This document shows positions 22,569 through 32,951 of a stretch of DNA of 64,000 nt, piece after piece. The position numbers were made by a program, and so were the translations under genes. How positions within the stretch are numbered: position 1 is the first letter of the stretch; each line of letters begins with the position of its first letter. Source of the stretch: Phytophthora sp. 'mugwort' (lineage: Eukaryota > Oomycota > Peronosporomycetes > Peronosporales > Peronosporaceae); NCBI GenBank assembly GCA_033558025.1, contig JAUCEF010000005.1, positions 4,836,001 through 4,900,000 on the forward strand. The letters run 5' to 3'. The notes under the pieces were generated by a model that was given only the letters and a program-made list of their open reading frames with translations, made no database searches and had not been told where the DNA came from.

Positions 22569-23887
22569 ATGCTACGTGTTCAAGCTCATCGCGATAGGGA
22601 GGACAGTGCTGATGCTGCTGAGGGCGTGGAAGAGGAGGCGTCCGTGGCTGTGAGTATGCCAGACTCGTCGCTAGAGCAGGAGAAGGAGCCACTGCTGCGC
22701 CAGACTGATGAGGAATTCTTGTGGATGCTGCTGCTGGCATCCGTGGCCGAATGCGTAACCACGTGCTTCGTGCCGGGGTACACTCTGCACTCCTGGGGAC
22801 TTAATGTCGACGGTACGGTGCTGAACTGGATCGGACCCTTCCTGGACGGAATATCCTACGGGTACGAGGACCAATTCAAGGGTGCTAAAGTGTCACTGGC
22901 CTGCGTGCAGTTCCGGTCCGCGTTCCTGGGGTACGAAACGCACTTTGAGAGAAGAGGAGAGTACTGGCTCTGACGGTGCGGTTACACTTATTGCTGCTGG
23001 ATTGCAGAGTCTTTACGTCCTACTCGTTCATGGTCGACCATGCAGGAGACTTGAGCGGCTCCAGCTTCGCAGCAGGGCCCATGTACATCTGCGCATCGAT
23101 TCTCGGAGGCTGTGGCTGCTTCTACTTGGGCAAGCACGTCGTGACCCCTGCGTGGACAAACGCGATGACTGCGAGGGTGAGTCGGGTGGTGGACAGGATG
23201 AAGAACATACCTTCATTGGCTACGAGTCTGGTGGGTTTTGTGGCGGTGACCACGTTAAGAGCGGCGCTGGGACCCCATGGATTTGTGCGGTACGTTACGG
23301 ACACGGTATGAAGAGTATTTGGAGAGATTTTGACCGATGACGTGCTTTTGGATGTTGTAGCGACCCAAATGATCCACAGTTTATTGGACCGTTGCAAGTA
23401 GCGGATGGTGAGGAGCTAGTGCTTGGCATTTTGATGTCCTGCAGTGCTGTCCTGCTGTCAAACTACGTGTGCGAGTTCTTTCCCCGAGAGCCACCACAGT
23501 TGCGCAATGGTGCGTCGCATAGTAGCGGATCTTTCATCGATTGGGGCTGTCTTTGCTGCAATTTTCTTGCTAGCGTCCTGGCGGGGTTAGCTTACCAGCT
23601 GAGTCGAATATCACCCATGGGGGTGACCAACAATCTCCTCGCGTTGAAGTTTGTGAGCTCATTCTGCGGATCATTATCCGTTCTTTCTGGCGCAGTTAGT
23701 ATTATCTCGGTACGTCAAGGTGATGTTGTGAGCGTCATCTTTCTAAAGTATAAGATCGTAATGATTTTTTTGTTTACAGCGACTTTGGCTGGCGGGAAAT
23801 CGGCACTCAGCGCTTTGGAACTTATCATTACAGCTACTTGTGGGGTTGCTTGTTGTACCATATCTCTATAAGCACGACGCTGTTTAA
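22569..23887 (+). CDS. Two-domain CrcB/FEX-type fluoride exporter, four exons
   Basis: Predicted plasma-membrane fluoride channel, 366 residues, close to fungal FEX proteins (about 375). Exons: 22569-22930, 23008-23289, 23361-23709, 23780-23887. The chosen splice sites restore both signature helices. Domain 1 has NWIGPFLDGISYG and, across the first intron, FLGVFTSYSF, resembling the CrcB pattern G-x-G-x-TTFSTF. Domain 2 has NFLASVLAGLAYQL and SSFCGSLSVLSG at about 314-325. The loop between domains carries another helix (SLVGFVAVTTLRAALGP). The last exon encodes a closing hydrophobic helix (NLSLQLLVGLLVVPYLY). The N-terminal 40 residues are acidic and cytosolic. Motifs are looser than in bacterial CrcB, and the second lacks the usual TTFST core, so function is inferred from topology and partial motifs. 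Confidence 0.6.
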
Positions 23888-24914
23888 CCATCAATCTTAA
23901 TGTGGTAATACAGTAGTTGAAATTTCAGCATCCAGCATTAAATGGTTTTATGATATGCACCAAGGAGAAATGGAAAATATCAATGGTGCAAAGTTGTAGG
24001 GTGGCTTTCAAATCTTGAGTAAAGGATATCAAATACCGGTACAAACGATCCTCTTGATTGTGATAGCTACCATACCGGAACTATCACTTGGTGGAGTTAT
24101 TACAACTGGAGTGTGTCAGAATTATGTTTCCGGGGATCTGCTTTGTTCTCATTTCGTCAGTTTCGACAACGTGATCACAATGCCATACACCCCGACCGCT
24201 ATCGAGCGTGCAGCGGCTGCAGATATGCCGCACTCCGCAGAGAACCCGTCGTCTGCCAAGATCAGCTTTCTGGCTGACGTTTCAGCTCTGGCCCAGCCTC
24301 TGATCTGCAGCTCCTTAAAAACAGCGGCATAGCCTAGAGACTATATCACTAGCTGCGATGACGAAAAAAGCTCGTTCGCTATTAACACTCACCTGCGAGT
24401 TTGCGGAATCAGACGTAGAAGATGGCATCACGGATGAGCAAACGGCGATGTTGTCACGCCTGTATACCTCCAATCCGATGCCGGTAGACGAGCCGCTGAA
24501 TCCACAGAAGAGAACATCTAGTGGATGGGCTCACGGATAAGGATTTTTTGCTGCGTTAATTTGTGGATGACGCCCAGCGTGAGCTGCTCCAAACAATGGA
24601 AGATGTGGCTGCATTTGACCTTGCACTTGTACCTGTCTTTTATAGCTATCTGGAGTGTATCACAATTCAGGATATCACGGGAGAGAGGATCGTCTTGTAC
24701 GATCCTCTCGATTCTCCAGTACCGGTACAGACCAGCTACTTACGGTACAGTGGTTGGTCCTTCATGTGTTCACACTAACTTCCTATCCCGTCGCATAATA
24801 TGCTGTAAACTAGGCCCGTTTTCTGACTGGCGTGCCTTCTTCCCCACTCATACATTCTCCCAGTCAAGCGCAGGTCTCCCAGTTCTCCTCTTAAATATAG
24901 ATAGATAGTAAGTC
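23888..24914. other. Intergenic region with possible Ulp1-protease relic and a perfect hairpin
   Basis: Scattered short plus-strand frames between the FEX-like and SR genes. One, at about 24560-24760, reads ITIQDITGERIVLYDPLDSP, like the Asp-containing core of Ulp1/C48 proteases carried by some transposons; no His or Cys partner was found. A perfect 11-bp hairpin lies inside it. The last 140 bases should hold the SR-gene promoter. Confidence 0.35.
24683..24709. repeat. Perfect 11-bp inverted repeat, 5-base loop
   Basis: gagaggatcgt (24683-24693) and acgatcctctc (24699-24709) are exact complements around cttgt. It lies about 205 bases before the SR-protein start. Confidence 0.7.
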
Positions 24915-25877
24915 ATGTCGGGTACGCGCGTGTACGTCGGCAACCTCCCCATGGACATCCGCACCCGAGAGGTAGAGGATATCTTCTACAAGTACGGGCG
25001 CATCCGTGACATCGACGTTAAGTTCCCGTCGCGCCCGCCGGCCTTCGCCTTCGTGGACTTCGAGGACGAGCGCGACGCCGAGGACGCTATCCGCGGTCGT
25101 GATGGCTATGACTACGACGGTGCACGGCTGCGGGTTGAACCCGCCAATGGAGGCCGGCGCGAATCGGCCCGCGGCGGGTCGACCCGCTACCCGCGCAACA
25201 TCCGCGGCACGGGCGACTTCACTGTGGAGGTGTCGAACCTGCCGCCGCGCGTGTCGTGGCAGGATCTTAAGGACTTTATGCGCAAGGCAGGCGACGTTGT
25301 CTTCACGGAGGTCGACGGGCGTGGCGGCGGTATCGTTGAGTACAGCAACAAGCGCGACATGAGGTACGCTGTGGAGAAGCTGGACGACTCGGAGTTCCGA
25401 GGCCGTAGCGAGAACGCGTACGTGCGCGTGCGCGCGCCCGGCGGCCGCGACCGCAGCAACAGCCGCAGCAAAAGTCGCAGTCGGTCGCGTAGCCGCAGCA
25501 GTGCTCGCCGTTCCAGCAAGAAGCGCAGTCGCAGTCGCAGCGAGGGGGAGGGGGAGGGCGAAGGAGAGAAGAAAACCAAGCGCAGCGAGTCGACAGATAA
25601 GGAACCCGAGAAGGAGAAGGACGGCGAGGAAAAGGACAAGAAGGAAGACGGTAAGGAAGCCTCAGGGGATGCTAGTGCTAGTGAGATGGAGAAGGACCAG
25701 AAGGTCGAGGACAAGAAGGAGGACGAGAAGGTTGAGGACAAGAAGGACGACGAGAAGGTCGAGGACGAGAAGAAGGATGGACTTAAGGACAAGGATCTTG
25801 AGAAGGAGCCCAAGAAGGAAGAGGAGCCCGTAGCGGCGGCTGCGGACCCTGAGAAGGACACCGTCAAGGAGGAGTAG
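24915..25877 (+). CDS. SRSF1-like SR splicing factor with long EK-rich tail
   Basis: Nuclear pre-mRNA splicing regulator, 320 residues, single exon. RRM1 is at about 4-75, with RNP2 RVYVGNLP and RNP1 [10 protein letters not shown] pseudo-RRM at about 97-170 carries the SWQDLKD signature that defines the SRSF1/SRSF4-type second domain. An arginine/serine region at about 172-205 ([17 protein letters not shown]) is the expected SRPK/Clk kinase target. The last 110 residues are unusual: a run of Lys/Glu/Asp with repeated units [18 protein letters not shown] and KVEDEKKD, replacing the longer RS tail of animal proteins. The ATG at 24915 is the only start that gives RNP2 near the N-terminus. Confidence 0.92.
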   Translation: MSGTRVYVGNLPMDIRTREVEDIFYKYGRIRDIDVKFPSRPPAFAFVDFEDERDAEDAIRGRDGYDYDGARLRVEPANGGRRESARGGSTRYPRNIRGTGDFTVEVSNLPPRVSWQDLKDFMRKAGDVVFTEVDGRGGGIVEYSNKRDMRYAVEKLDDSEFRGRSENAYVRVRAPGGRDRSNSRSKSRSRSRSRSSARRSSKKRSRSRSEGEGEGEGEKKTKRSESTDKEPEKEKDGEEKDKKEDGKEASGDASASEMEKDQKVEDKKEDEKVEDKKDDEKVEDEKKDGLKDKDLEKEPKKEEEPVAAAADPEKDTVKEE

Positions 25878-26471
25878 AGCGGCTCGACGGACAAGCAACA
25901 GCGGCCAAGGACGCGAGAGCATGAGGAAAGGGATGGAGATCAGATCAGAGCGGAGCTGACGCAGTTTGAGAACACGACCGGACGGATCGATGGACGAGTA
26001 CTCACCGCGGATTAGCCTGGACATGCCCTGGGCGTGTGTGAGTCTGGTTGCTGCTGCGATAGTCGGTGTCCTCTTACCGTGTGCCTTGTGTGCCCCCCTT
26101 GTTTGTTGGTGCTGTATGTACACACCGCTCGAGACCATGTGCATAGTGAGTTTGATTTTTCTACATTGCTCGACTAGCCGACGGACAGCCTGGCTTTTCG
26201 ACAAGTATCGGCGTTTTCGCCTATAAGCGGCATCTTTGGCGTGCGTTGCTGGACGAGACTAGCGCGGACAGCGGAGCGAAGGATAACGGCGGCTGCGGCG
26301 GATGACGAAGACGTGGACGAAAATATACAGTTAGGCAGGTCTAGGATGGGGAGACGTCGTAGTGTTAGTGCTTGATGCTCCCCTAGCAGTTGAGCGATAA
26401 GGAAATTAAAACTCATTTTCTCGTACACGCAGGTGCAGCTTTGACTCGAGTAAGCTGCTCTAACAGCATCT
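25878..26471. other. Convergent 3' region of SR and UAP genes
   Basis: Holds the 3' UTRs of the plus-strand SR gene and the minus-strand pyrophosphorylase gene. Short frames in it show no family resemblance. Confidence 0.45.
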
Positions 26472-29400
26472 TCAGTCGCGTCCAAGCACAATGGGTAGCT
26501 GAATTGGTGACTTCGACCGCGCCACGTCCTCGAGCCCCTCGCCGTTATACGACAGAGATGGCAGAATCTCACAAATAGCGTCGGACGTCTGGTCGACGAA
26601 GGTCGCACCTGCTTCCAGCAACCAACGCTTGCATTGCCCTGAAATGAGCTGACGCGCAGTGTCGGGCGAGTCCGAGGCTGCCCCAGGCGCGTTCTTTACT
26701 GGAGCGAATTCATCTTCGCGAGCCACACCGAGCACTTTCATGCTTTTGGTCAGTGGGAAGACGTCAAAGATGAAAGTCTCAAGCTTGATGCCCGTATTTC
26801 TCGTAGGGAAGATCGTTGCTGTGCCCTCGTCATTCACATACGGGATCTTCTTCTTGGCCACGTGGTATTCTGCGTCCGTCTGGTTGCAGCAGCGATGTAG
26901 GAAGTCTAGACGGAAGAAATGATTGCAAATATTGGCGGCTCCGAAGCTGAGCTTACCGGTCACAGGGTCCACCTGCTCCGACGCAGCCCGATCAAGCTCG
27001 GAATACTCCACCACGCAGTACGTTCCATTGCGCTTGGCCACGACACCCACGCTCTCATCTGGACGAGTTTTCCACACCACCTTGTTCGCGCAGTCGGTGT
27101 CGTGGTCGACGCAGTATCCGATAAACACTGGGTCCGCAACCTTGCAGAGCACGTTGTCCACCGAAAATACATGCAAATACTGCACATTGCGCGCACTCAG
27201 GAGATCAAGCATCCCACTGCGCTTCAGAGCAGGGTAGACACCACCGTTGCCGTCCGAGGCTTGTGCTAATTGACTCGCCGTCTCGAGAATGAATTTGCCG
27301 TCGATAGTAAAGCACGGCAATGTTCCCTGACAGAAGAAGTGAAGCTGACCTCTTGATAATCCAAAGTAATTGTTGTCTCGGAAGAACGACACCGTAGTCT
27401 CGTGATTCATCTCGCTTGTCATGACAAGTAGCGGGATTTCTGGTAACTCGGCCAGGTTGAAACGTATCTGTGCCAGCTCCTGCACTTTCAAAACTCGCAG
27501 CGCGAAAATCTCAAACAGAGACTTACCGGACGGGAGATCGATATCGTACATACCCTTGGGGCCAGCGAATCCAAGACGCGTACCTTGGCCACCGCTTAGC
27601 ACTAAAGCACCCACCAAACCTTTTGAAACAGCTTCAAGACCCAGATCGAGCCACTTTGCCTTCAATTCTGGCGCAGTTTCGCTTAGCTGGTGCACCATTC
27701 CTTCCTCCAATGGGGTTACTTCGTCGGGAGATACATTCCCCATGCTGTCAGCCTTGGTCGACCGATCGAACAGAGCGGCTATCTGCCGAGGATCATACTG
27801 TCGGAGACTCTCTACTAGCTCACACGCATCCTGTGCAGTGACCTTGCCGGCGTCGATGAACCGGAAGATATGGTCCTGACCCGTTTCTTGAAACGTTTTT
27901 CGAAGAGAAGCTGGGATGGAGCTAGCAGTTGCCATGACGTTGGAGCTCTCTAAGCGGATGACCTCGCGAGGAAGACCTTTCATTAAAGAGTTGACGCGTG
28001 ACTCCAAACCTTCGCCGTTGTATGAAACCAAAGGCGAAATCTCGATGCGTTGAGCTCTATCCAGTTTCTCATGTACAAAGCAGTCGACATCTTCACGATC
28101 CCTCGAAATTGAGATAGCAGCAGCAAGAAGCCAGGCTTTGCCTTCCTCGTGTATCATGCGACGAGCACTGTGAGAGGAATCGATAGGATTCGCAGGAGGA
28201 TTCTTGACAGGGGAAAACTCAGTCTCCCTAGGAACCGAAAGTACTGCCATTCGCGATGACAGCGGGAACACATCAAAGATGAAGGACTCGAGCTTGATCC
28301 CCGAGTTGCTCGTAGGTGTATACGTGGCGCCGGTATCATCCGCTGTGGGGATTTTCTTGTGAGCTACATGATACTTAAGACTCGAGTTCGGGAGCACCAC
28401 GTCTACCAAAAAATCACTTAGAAATAAACAGCATAAGTGGCATAACCCGTTAGATCCTGCGTGACCAACACAACAACGAAGATGCACGTACATTGTGTAA
28501 AAGTGGTTACAAATGTTAGCTGCACCGAAGCTGAGCTTGCCGGTTACAGGGTCCACTTGCTCCGCAGCAGCACGATCAAGCTCGGAATATTCCACGACGC
28601 AGTATCCTCCATTCCGCCTGGCCACCACCCCCACGCTCTCGTCGGGATGAGTCTTCCAAACCACCTTGTTACCACAGTCCGCTTGCTTGTCGATGCAGTA
28701 TCCGATGAAAATTGGGTCAGCCGCCTTACACAAAGCGTTGTCTACAGAGAACACGTGCAAGTATTTCACACCGCGCGCCTGCAGCTTAGCGATTGCTCCG
28801 CTTGTCTCCATTGCCTTGTAAATGCCACCATTGCCATCCGACGCAGTTGCCAACTTGTGTGCATTCTCTAAAATGAGCTTCCCTTCCGTCGTAAAGCACG
28901 GGAGTGTCCCTTGAGAGAAGAAAAATATTTGCGACTCCTTCAGTCCGAAAAACTCATGCTCCTTGAAGAACGCGACAGTCGTGTCGTGGTTCATCTTGCT
29001 GGTCATCACGTAGAACGGGATCTGAATCTCCTCTCGAGGAGGCGTCGAGAACTTGTGCGCCGCCAGAATTTCCAGCGCTAAAAGCCTCTCTGCAAACAAC
29101 TGGAACAAACTCTTCTCGGACGGCAGACCGATGTCGTACATGCCCTTGGGTCCCGCGAAGCCCAGTCGAGTGCCTTGCCCCCCACTCAGCACCAGAGCAC
29201 AAACTTGTCCCTGACTGATAGATTCTAGGCCGTTATCCGTCCAGCGTTGCTTGTCCTCCGCTGAACATTGCTCCAGCAGGTCGTAGCTCTCCAGAGGCTC
29301 AAGAGTTCCCGTTTCCGCTGTCTCCGCTTGGGTCGAGGCCTGGAAAATGTTCTGCAACAGCTCCAGATCGAGCGCTTCAAGCTGCCAACGACGCAGAAAA

Positions 29401-29661
29401 ACAGGGACTGGGGGTTTAGCAAGTGCTACTACACTTAAAATGGTATGGATACTTGTGCTACCTCGTTTGTGAGCTCCTGCGCCTCGGAAGGTAAGAGTTT
29501 GTCGGCATCGTCAAACTATAAACAGGCAACGAGGTAGGGGGGTTATTACGCACGCAGACACTAGGGAGGGGGGGGCAACAGCAAGAGGGAGTTGCCTTGA
29601 GCACATGGCCTTGGCCGGCCGCACGCAGCTTATGTGCTAGCTCCTTCGGGACGTGCGGCAT
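26472..29661 (-). CDS. UAP1: UDP-N-acetylhexosamine pyrophosphorylase, tandem two-module fusion
   Basis: Cytosolic enzyme making UDP-GlcNAc from UTP and GlcNAc-1-phosphate, for glycosylation, GPI anchors and any wall chitin. Exons: 29661-29596, 29515-29462, 29381-28492, 28416-26472, giving 984 residues, almost twice the usual 480-520. The first intron appears to start with GC (AAG|GCAAC), because only that join gives AGQGHVLKFDDAD, the conserved N-terminus. Module 1 (about 15-500) and module 2 (about 520-984) each have the nucleotide-binding loop LSGGQGTRLGFAGPKGMYD (about 105 and 600), SDGNGG(I/V)Y, LHVFSVDN-LCK-ADP-FIGYC and the C-terminal YNGEGLE. Module 2 even repeats the N-terminal segment (TGQDHIFRFIDAG). 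Intron 3 is 75 nt, in phase and stop-free, so its retention would add 25 residues. Both modules look catalytically complete. Confidence 0.9.
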
Positions 29662-30711
29662 GACGAGGCGATGATTAGTAAAGCAATTAAATAGAATAAT
29701 TAGAAGAAGTAAATACATATAGTCGACCGTAAACACTCACAACGATTTATTACCTATATTTTTGCAAGACATCAAAATGTCAACCAGTATCAACAAGAAT
29801 ACTATTTTTATTATTGTACTATTGATATCTTAAGAGTACCAAATGGAGTAGTAAACTGTATCCTAGTATCAGGATAATATCTTCTTGCGAACCGCAAACT
29901 TGCGCAGCGTAGACTAGGAGCATGCTGCAATTCCAAGATATTCGGCTCTACGAAGAAGGAAACCCAAACGGAAACGTGCGAACACAGTCGACGGGGGAAT
30001 GGGACTACGGAATATTAGCGGCAAACGCCGATAGACAATTGGAGAAGCGGTATCATGTGCCTAGCTGGTAGCTCACAGCTCAGACTCGAAGGAAGATGAC
30101 CCATTTTTATATTTGGTCCAGCGTCAGGCGATGCGAAGGGCGGAATTTCTTTCAGCAAGTATACCACAGGACTTAGCAATGGAGTAAGTAGTCGTACGGC
30201 TATTAGTCACTTTGTGCCTGAGTGGGCGTAAGTCGTTCCACAGCATGAACTCAATTTGGATGGACATCAATGATACCCAGACTCGTCGGCAAGCGCTCCA
30301 AAACAGCTCCAACCATTTCACATTTTCTCCACTTTACGGATTGTGCTTTTGTCAGCACGTGCAGGCCTGTCGAGTTCAGGTTAGCGATAGCCAACGACGG
30401 ACACCCCAAATAAATATCGCGAGCAAACATGTCGCTACAAGAGTAACCTGGGGACCAACCACTATCTTGAAGCACTCGTCGATTGAAAGCCTACCGAATG
30501 CGCTCTAGCGCAACTTGATTACCAAGGTGAACTCCTCAACTTCTCCAGATTGCCAAGCGAGTTATCGCTTACTTTGCTCAGCTGGAATGAAATAGTGAAA
30601 TGGCCTTATAGTTTCGCTTGAATGTTTTGCAATCTATCAAATGTTATACCACGAAAACCATTCATATCAATCAATGCTACGCTGAAGTACAGTGACATAC
30701 GTCATGCATGC
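29662..30711. other. AT-rich intergenic region, no supported gene
   Basis: One kilobase between the UAP start and the OHCU decarboxylase stop, both on the minus strand. Contains the UAP promoter and AT-rich sequence. Short minus-strand frames at 30124-30475 (for example TSLGIIDVHPN) have protein-like composition, but no family was recognised. Confidence 0.4.
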
Positions 30712-31452
30712 TCACCCGTGAAGCATCTTTTCCAGCCTAATCTTCGTGATCTTGCTCTGCTCCCGCGCAGCCAAAGCGAGCTCGTCTTCAGGGCTGTTGT
30801 CCATCCGGGACTCCAGAATCCGAAGCATCTCAGGAGCGGACTTCCCAGTCGCACACACGATGTAAATGTATCTGGCAAAAGCCACCATCGTGTTAAGTCA
30901 TTAACGCAACACTACCCTTAAAAAAGTGCAATTTTACACGTACCCGAACTTCTGGTAATAAGCATCGTTGAGCTCCTCGAGTCGGTCCAGGACGGCCTTA
31001 TCCGCGTTCTTCGTCGCCTGCACCCATTCGTACCACAAACGTATGTTAGGATTGCAGTCTCTTCATCCCCGTTCCCTAAAATGTGCGTGTACTACCTTTT
31101 GTTCCTGAGCTTCCCATTCCTTAATTGGTTTCTTCGCCCTCCCAATCTGCAGCACGGAAGTGCATAACGACAATAAGCTATCCCGTACAAAACCACCGGT
31201 TTGCAAAATTCCCCATAAACGGACCCTTGGATGTGCTGCAAATGCCTCAAGCCAATCCTCCTTCGTCAACGAGGCGTCCACCGCATCCGCCGCTTGGCAG
31301 AGCTCCTCCAAGTCCTGGACGGGGAATTTCTTAAGCATATCTGCCGCCCACCGCTGAGATCCGCAGCAATGCAGCAGCTGCTGTCGGAAAAATGAGTCCT
31401 CCCACTCGGCGCCGGGGGCAGAAGCAGCAGCGTTGAGCACGGAGAGGTCCAT
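30712..31452 (-). CDS. OHCU decarboxylase (urate degradation), four exons
   Basis: 2-Oxo-4-hydroxy-4-carboxy-5-ureidoimidazoline decarboxylase, the third step from urate to (S)-allantoin, 170 residues. Exons: 31452-31225, 31146-31096, 31017-30944, 30871-30712. Short exons hide it from simple frame scans. The N-terminus MDLSVLNAAASAPG is followed by CGSQRWAADML, DWLEAFAAHPRIG (the HPRIG motif is split by intron 1 and carries the catalytic His), IKEWEAQEQK (catalytic Glu), LNDAYYQKFGYIYIVCATGK, ILESRMDNSPEDELALAARE, and a final helix KITKIRLEKML with the conserved Arg. It ends in HG, with no SKL-type peroxisome signal, whereas many family members are peroxisomal; a PTS2 was not evident either. 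It lies 141 bases downstream of the desaturase stop on the same strand. Confidence 0.88.
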
Positions 31453-31593
31453 TGCGTTTACAAATTTAATTTGCATTAAAACGCGAAATTGCGACCACCA
31501 AAAATTAGACCCGATCAGATATGACGGGATGGTTTTTCGTCTGCTCATACATGTAACAGTACTGAATATGCTTTTCTTACGTTACTGAGTAGC

Positions 31594-32409
31594 TTACTCG
31601 TCCTTTCCACTTAGGCTTTTTTTCTTCGCTTTAGGCACGGAGTATCCTGTGATGGGCGGCTCACGATACGATCCACACAGGCGGTCCCAGAACGTGAAAT
31701 ACTGGCCGTAGTTGTACACGAACAGTTCGTGGTGCACCGAGTGGTGCAGCGCCCCGTTGACGATTTTGTTGTGCGAGAAGTAGAACCCGTCGTGGATACT
31801 GATGGTCCAGAAGTTGACAGCGAAGAACAGCGCGAGGAACAGCCCACGATGAATGGGGAAGAGCATGGTGTAGAAGTGGTAGGGTAAGCTCTGGATGTAG
31901 CCGTCCATCGGGTGGAAGGCGTGCGACGCGAACGGTGTGCAGATAATCCACTTGTGGTGCGGCTTGTGTAGCGGCGCATAGATGAGCGGGTGGTGCAGCC
32001 AGCGGTGGAACCAGTAGATGAGCATGTCCGAGAAGCAGATGAAGGCGACTACAGTCAGGGCCTCGAACCAGTACCCGTTCTTGCCGAAGTCCGTATACGT
32101 CTTGGAGTAGCCTCGAACATCAGCGAGGAACCACGGGAGGGCCAGCAACACCATCAGAGGGATCGACTTTATGGACGCCAAAATTTCGCTGCGCACTTGG
32201 TTTTTCAGGAATTTAGGGTGGTTCATTAACTTTTTGTCAAACAAGAACGCGTACGCGAACCCGGCACCCATGAGATAGAGTAGATATCCGCCCACCAGAG
32301 TGAGCCCCGTGATCGACATAATCTGGCGATAAATATCGTCGCGAGGCACGTCGACGGGGTACAGCCCATCCAGTGCGTAGTAGTCTGCATACTCCAAGAT
32401 GAGGTCCAT
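31594..32409 (-). CDS. ERG3: C5-sterol desaturase (ERG3 / lathosterol oxidase type)
   Basis: ER membrane di-iron enzyme introducing the C5-C6 double bond into delta-7 sterols, 271 residues, single exon from ATG 32409. All three histidine boxes of the fatty-acid hydroxylase/desaturase superfamily are present: HRWLHH (135-140), HKPHH (148-152) and HHSVHH (222-227). The ERG3-type context is also there (FASHAFHPMDGYIQSLPYH, NFWTISIHDG). Hydrophobic segments lie at about 30-58, 80-97, 115-132 and 185-205. The C-terminus is basic (KAKKKSLSGKDE). A possible initiator (gtcactttgcgctt on the minus strand, 32431-32444) lies about 25 bases upstream. If the host is a Phytophthora relative, it is a sterol auxotroph retaining this late-pathway enzyme, which would act on host-derived sterols. 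Confidence 0.9.
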   Translation of the reverse strand: MDLILEYADYYALDGLYPVDVPRDDIYRQIMSITGLTLVGGYLLYLMGAGFAYAFLFDKKLMNHPKFLKNQVRSEILASIKSIPLMVLLALPWFLADVRGYSKTYTDFGKNGYWFEALTVVAFICFSDMLIYWFHRWLHHPLIYAPLHKPHHKWIICTPFASHAFHPMDGYIQSLPYHFYTMLFPIHRGLFLALFFAVNFWTISIHDGFYFSHNKIVNGALHHSVHHELFVYNYGQYFTFWDRLCGSYREPPITGYSVPKAKKKSLSGKDE

Positions 32410-32951
32410 GGTTTGGGTGCTGATTGAGCAAAGCGCAAAGTGACAGAGTCCGGTAGCTTCTTCTTCAGATATAGAGAGCGTACTAGCACAGCAACGGCCG
32501 GAACAGTCGTGCTTACGCTACAAACGGCGCTCCCTGATTACAGCTTTGCATAATACATGTAAGCTTACGGGTAATGTAGCGGATACGGTGATTACGACTC
32601 ACTATAAATAAACGGTGTATTAGTTATGGCCTAGTGTGGCACACTTTAATAGCTCGTGCTATTTGTAAAATAGCTTTTATTAAAATAAAAGCATACATAT
32701 ATATATGTAACTTCTCCTTGAAGAGTCCAGGCCTTTCTCGAAAAAAAAATTACATTAAAATAAATATAGCGTTACGGTATACTGATGGAATAACGGATTA
32801 TTGTCAAATCAGGAATTCCGTAATTCGGCCAGTAATAACTATACTGACTTTACCATACGGTAAAAAGCTATACCAGCAACGGGACCCTAAGTGCACGGAC
32901 ATTCTTCTCGACAGGATCGTAACTCCCTCATTTCCATTTCTGGCTAGCACC
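32410..32951. other. AT-rich region between desaturase and hAT relic
   Basis: The first 120 bases are the desaturase promoter. Beyond about 32.6 kb composition turns AT-rich, and this is probably the 5' part of the hAT element. No gene seen. Confidence 0.4.

Noticed and set aside
25187..25894. 235-codon minus-strand Ser/Leu/Phe-rich frame
   Set aside because: Mirror of the SR protein's RS and Lys/Glu repeats.
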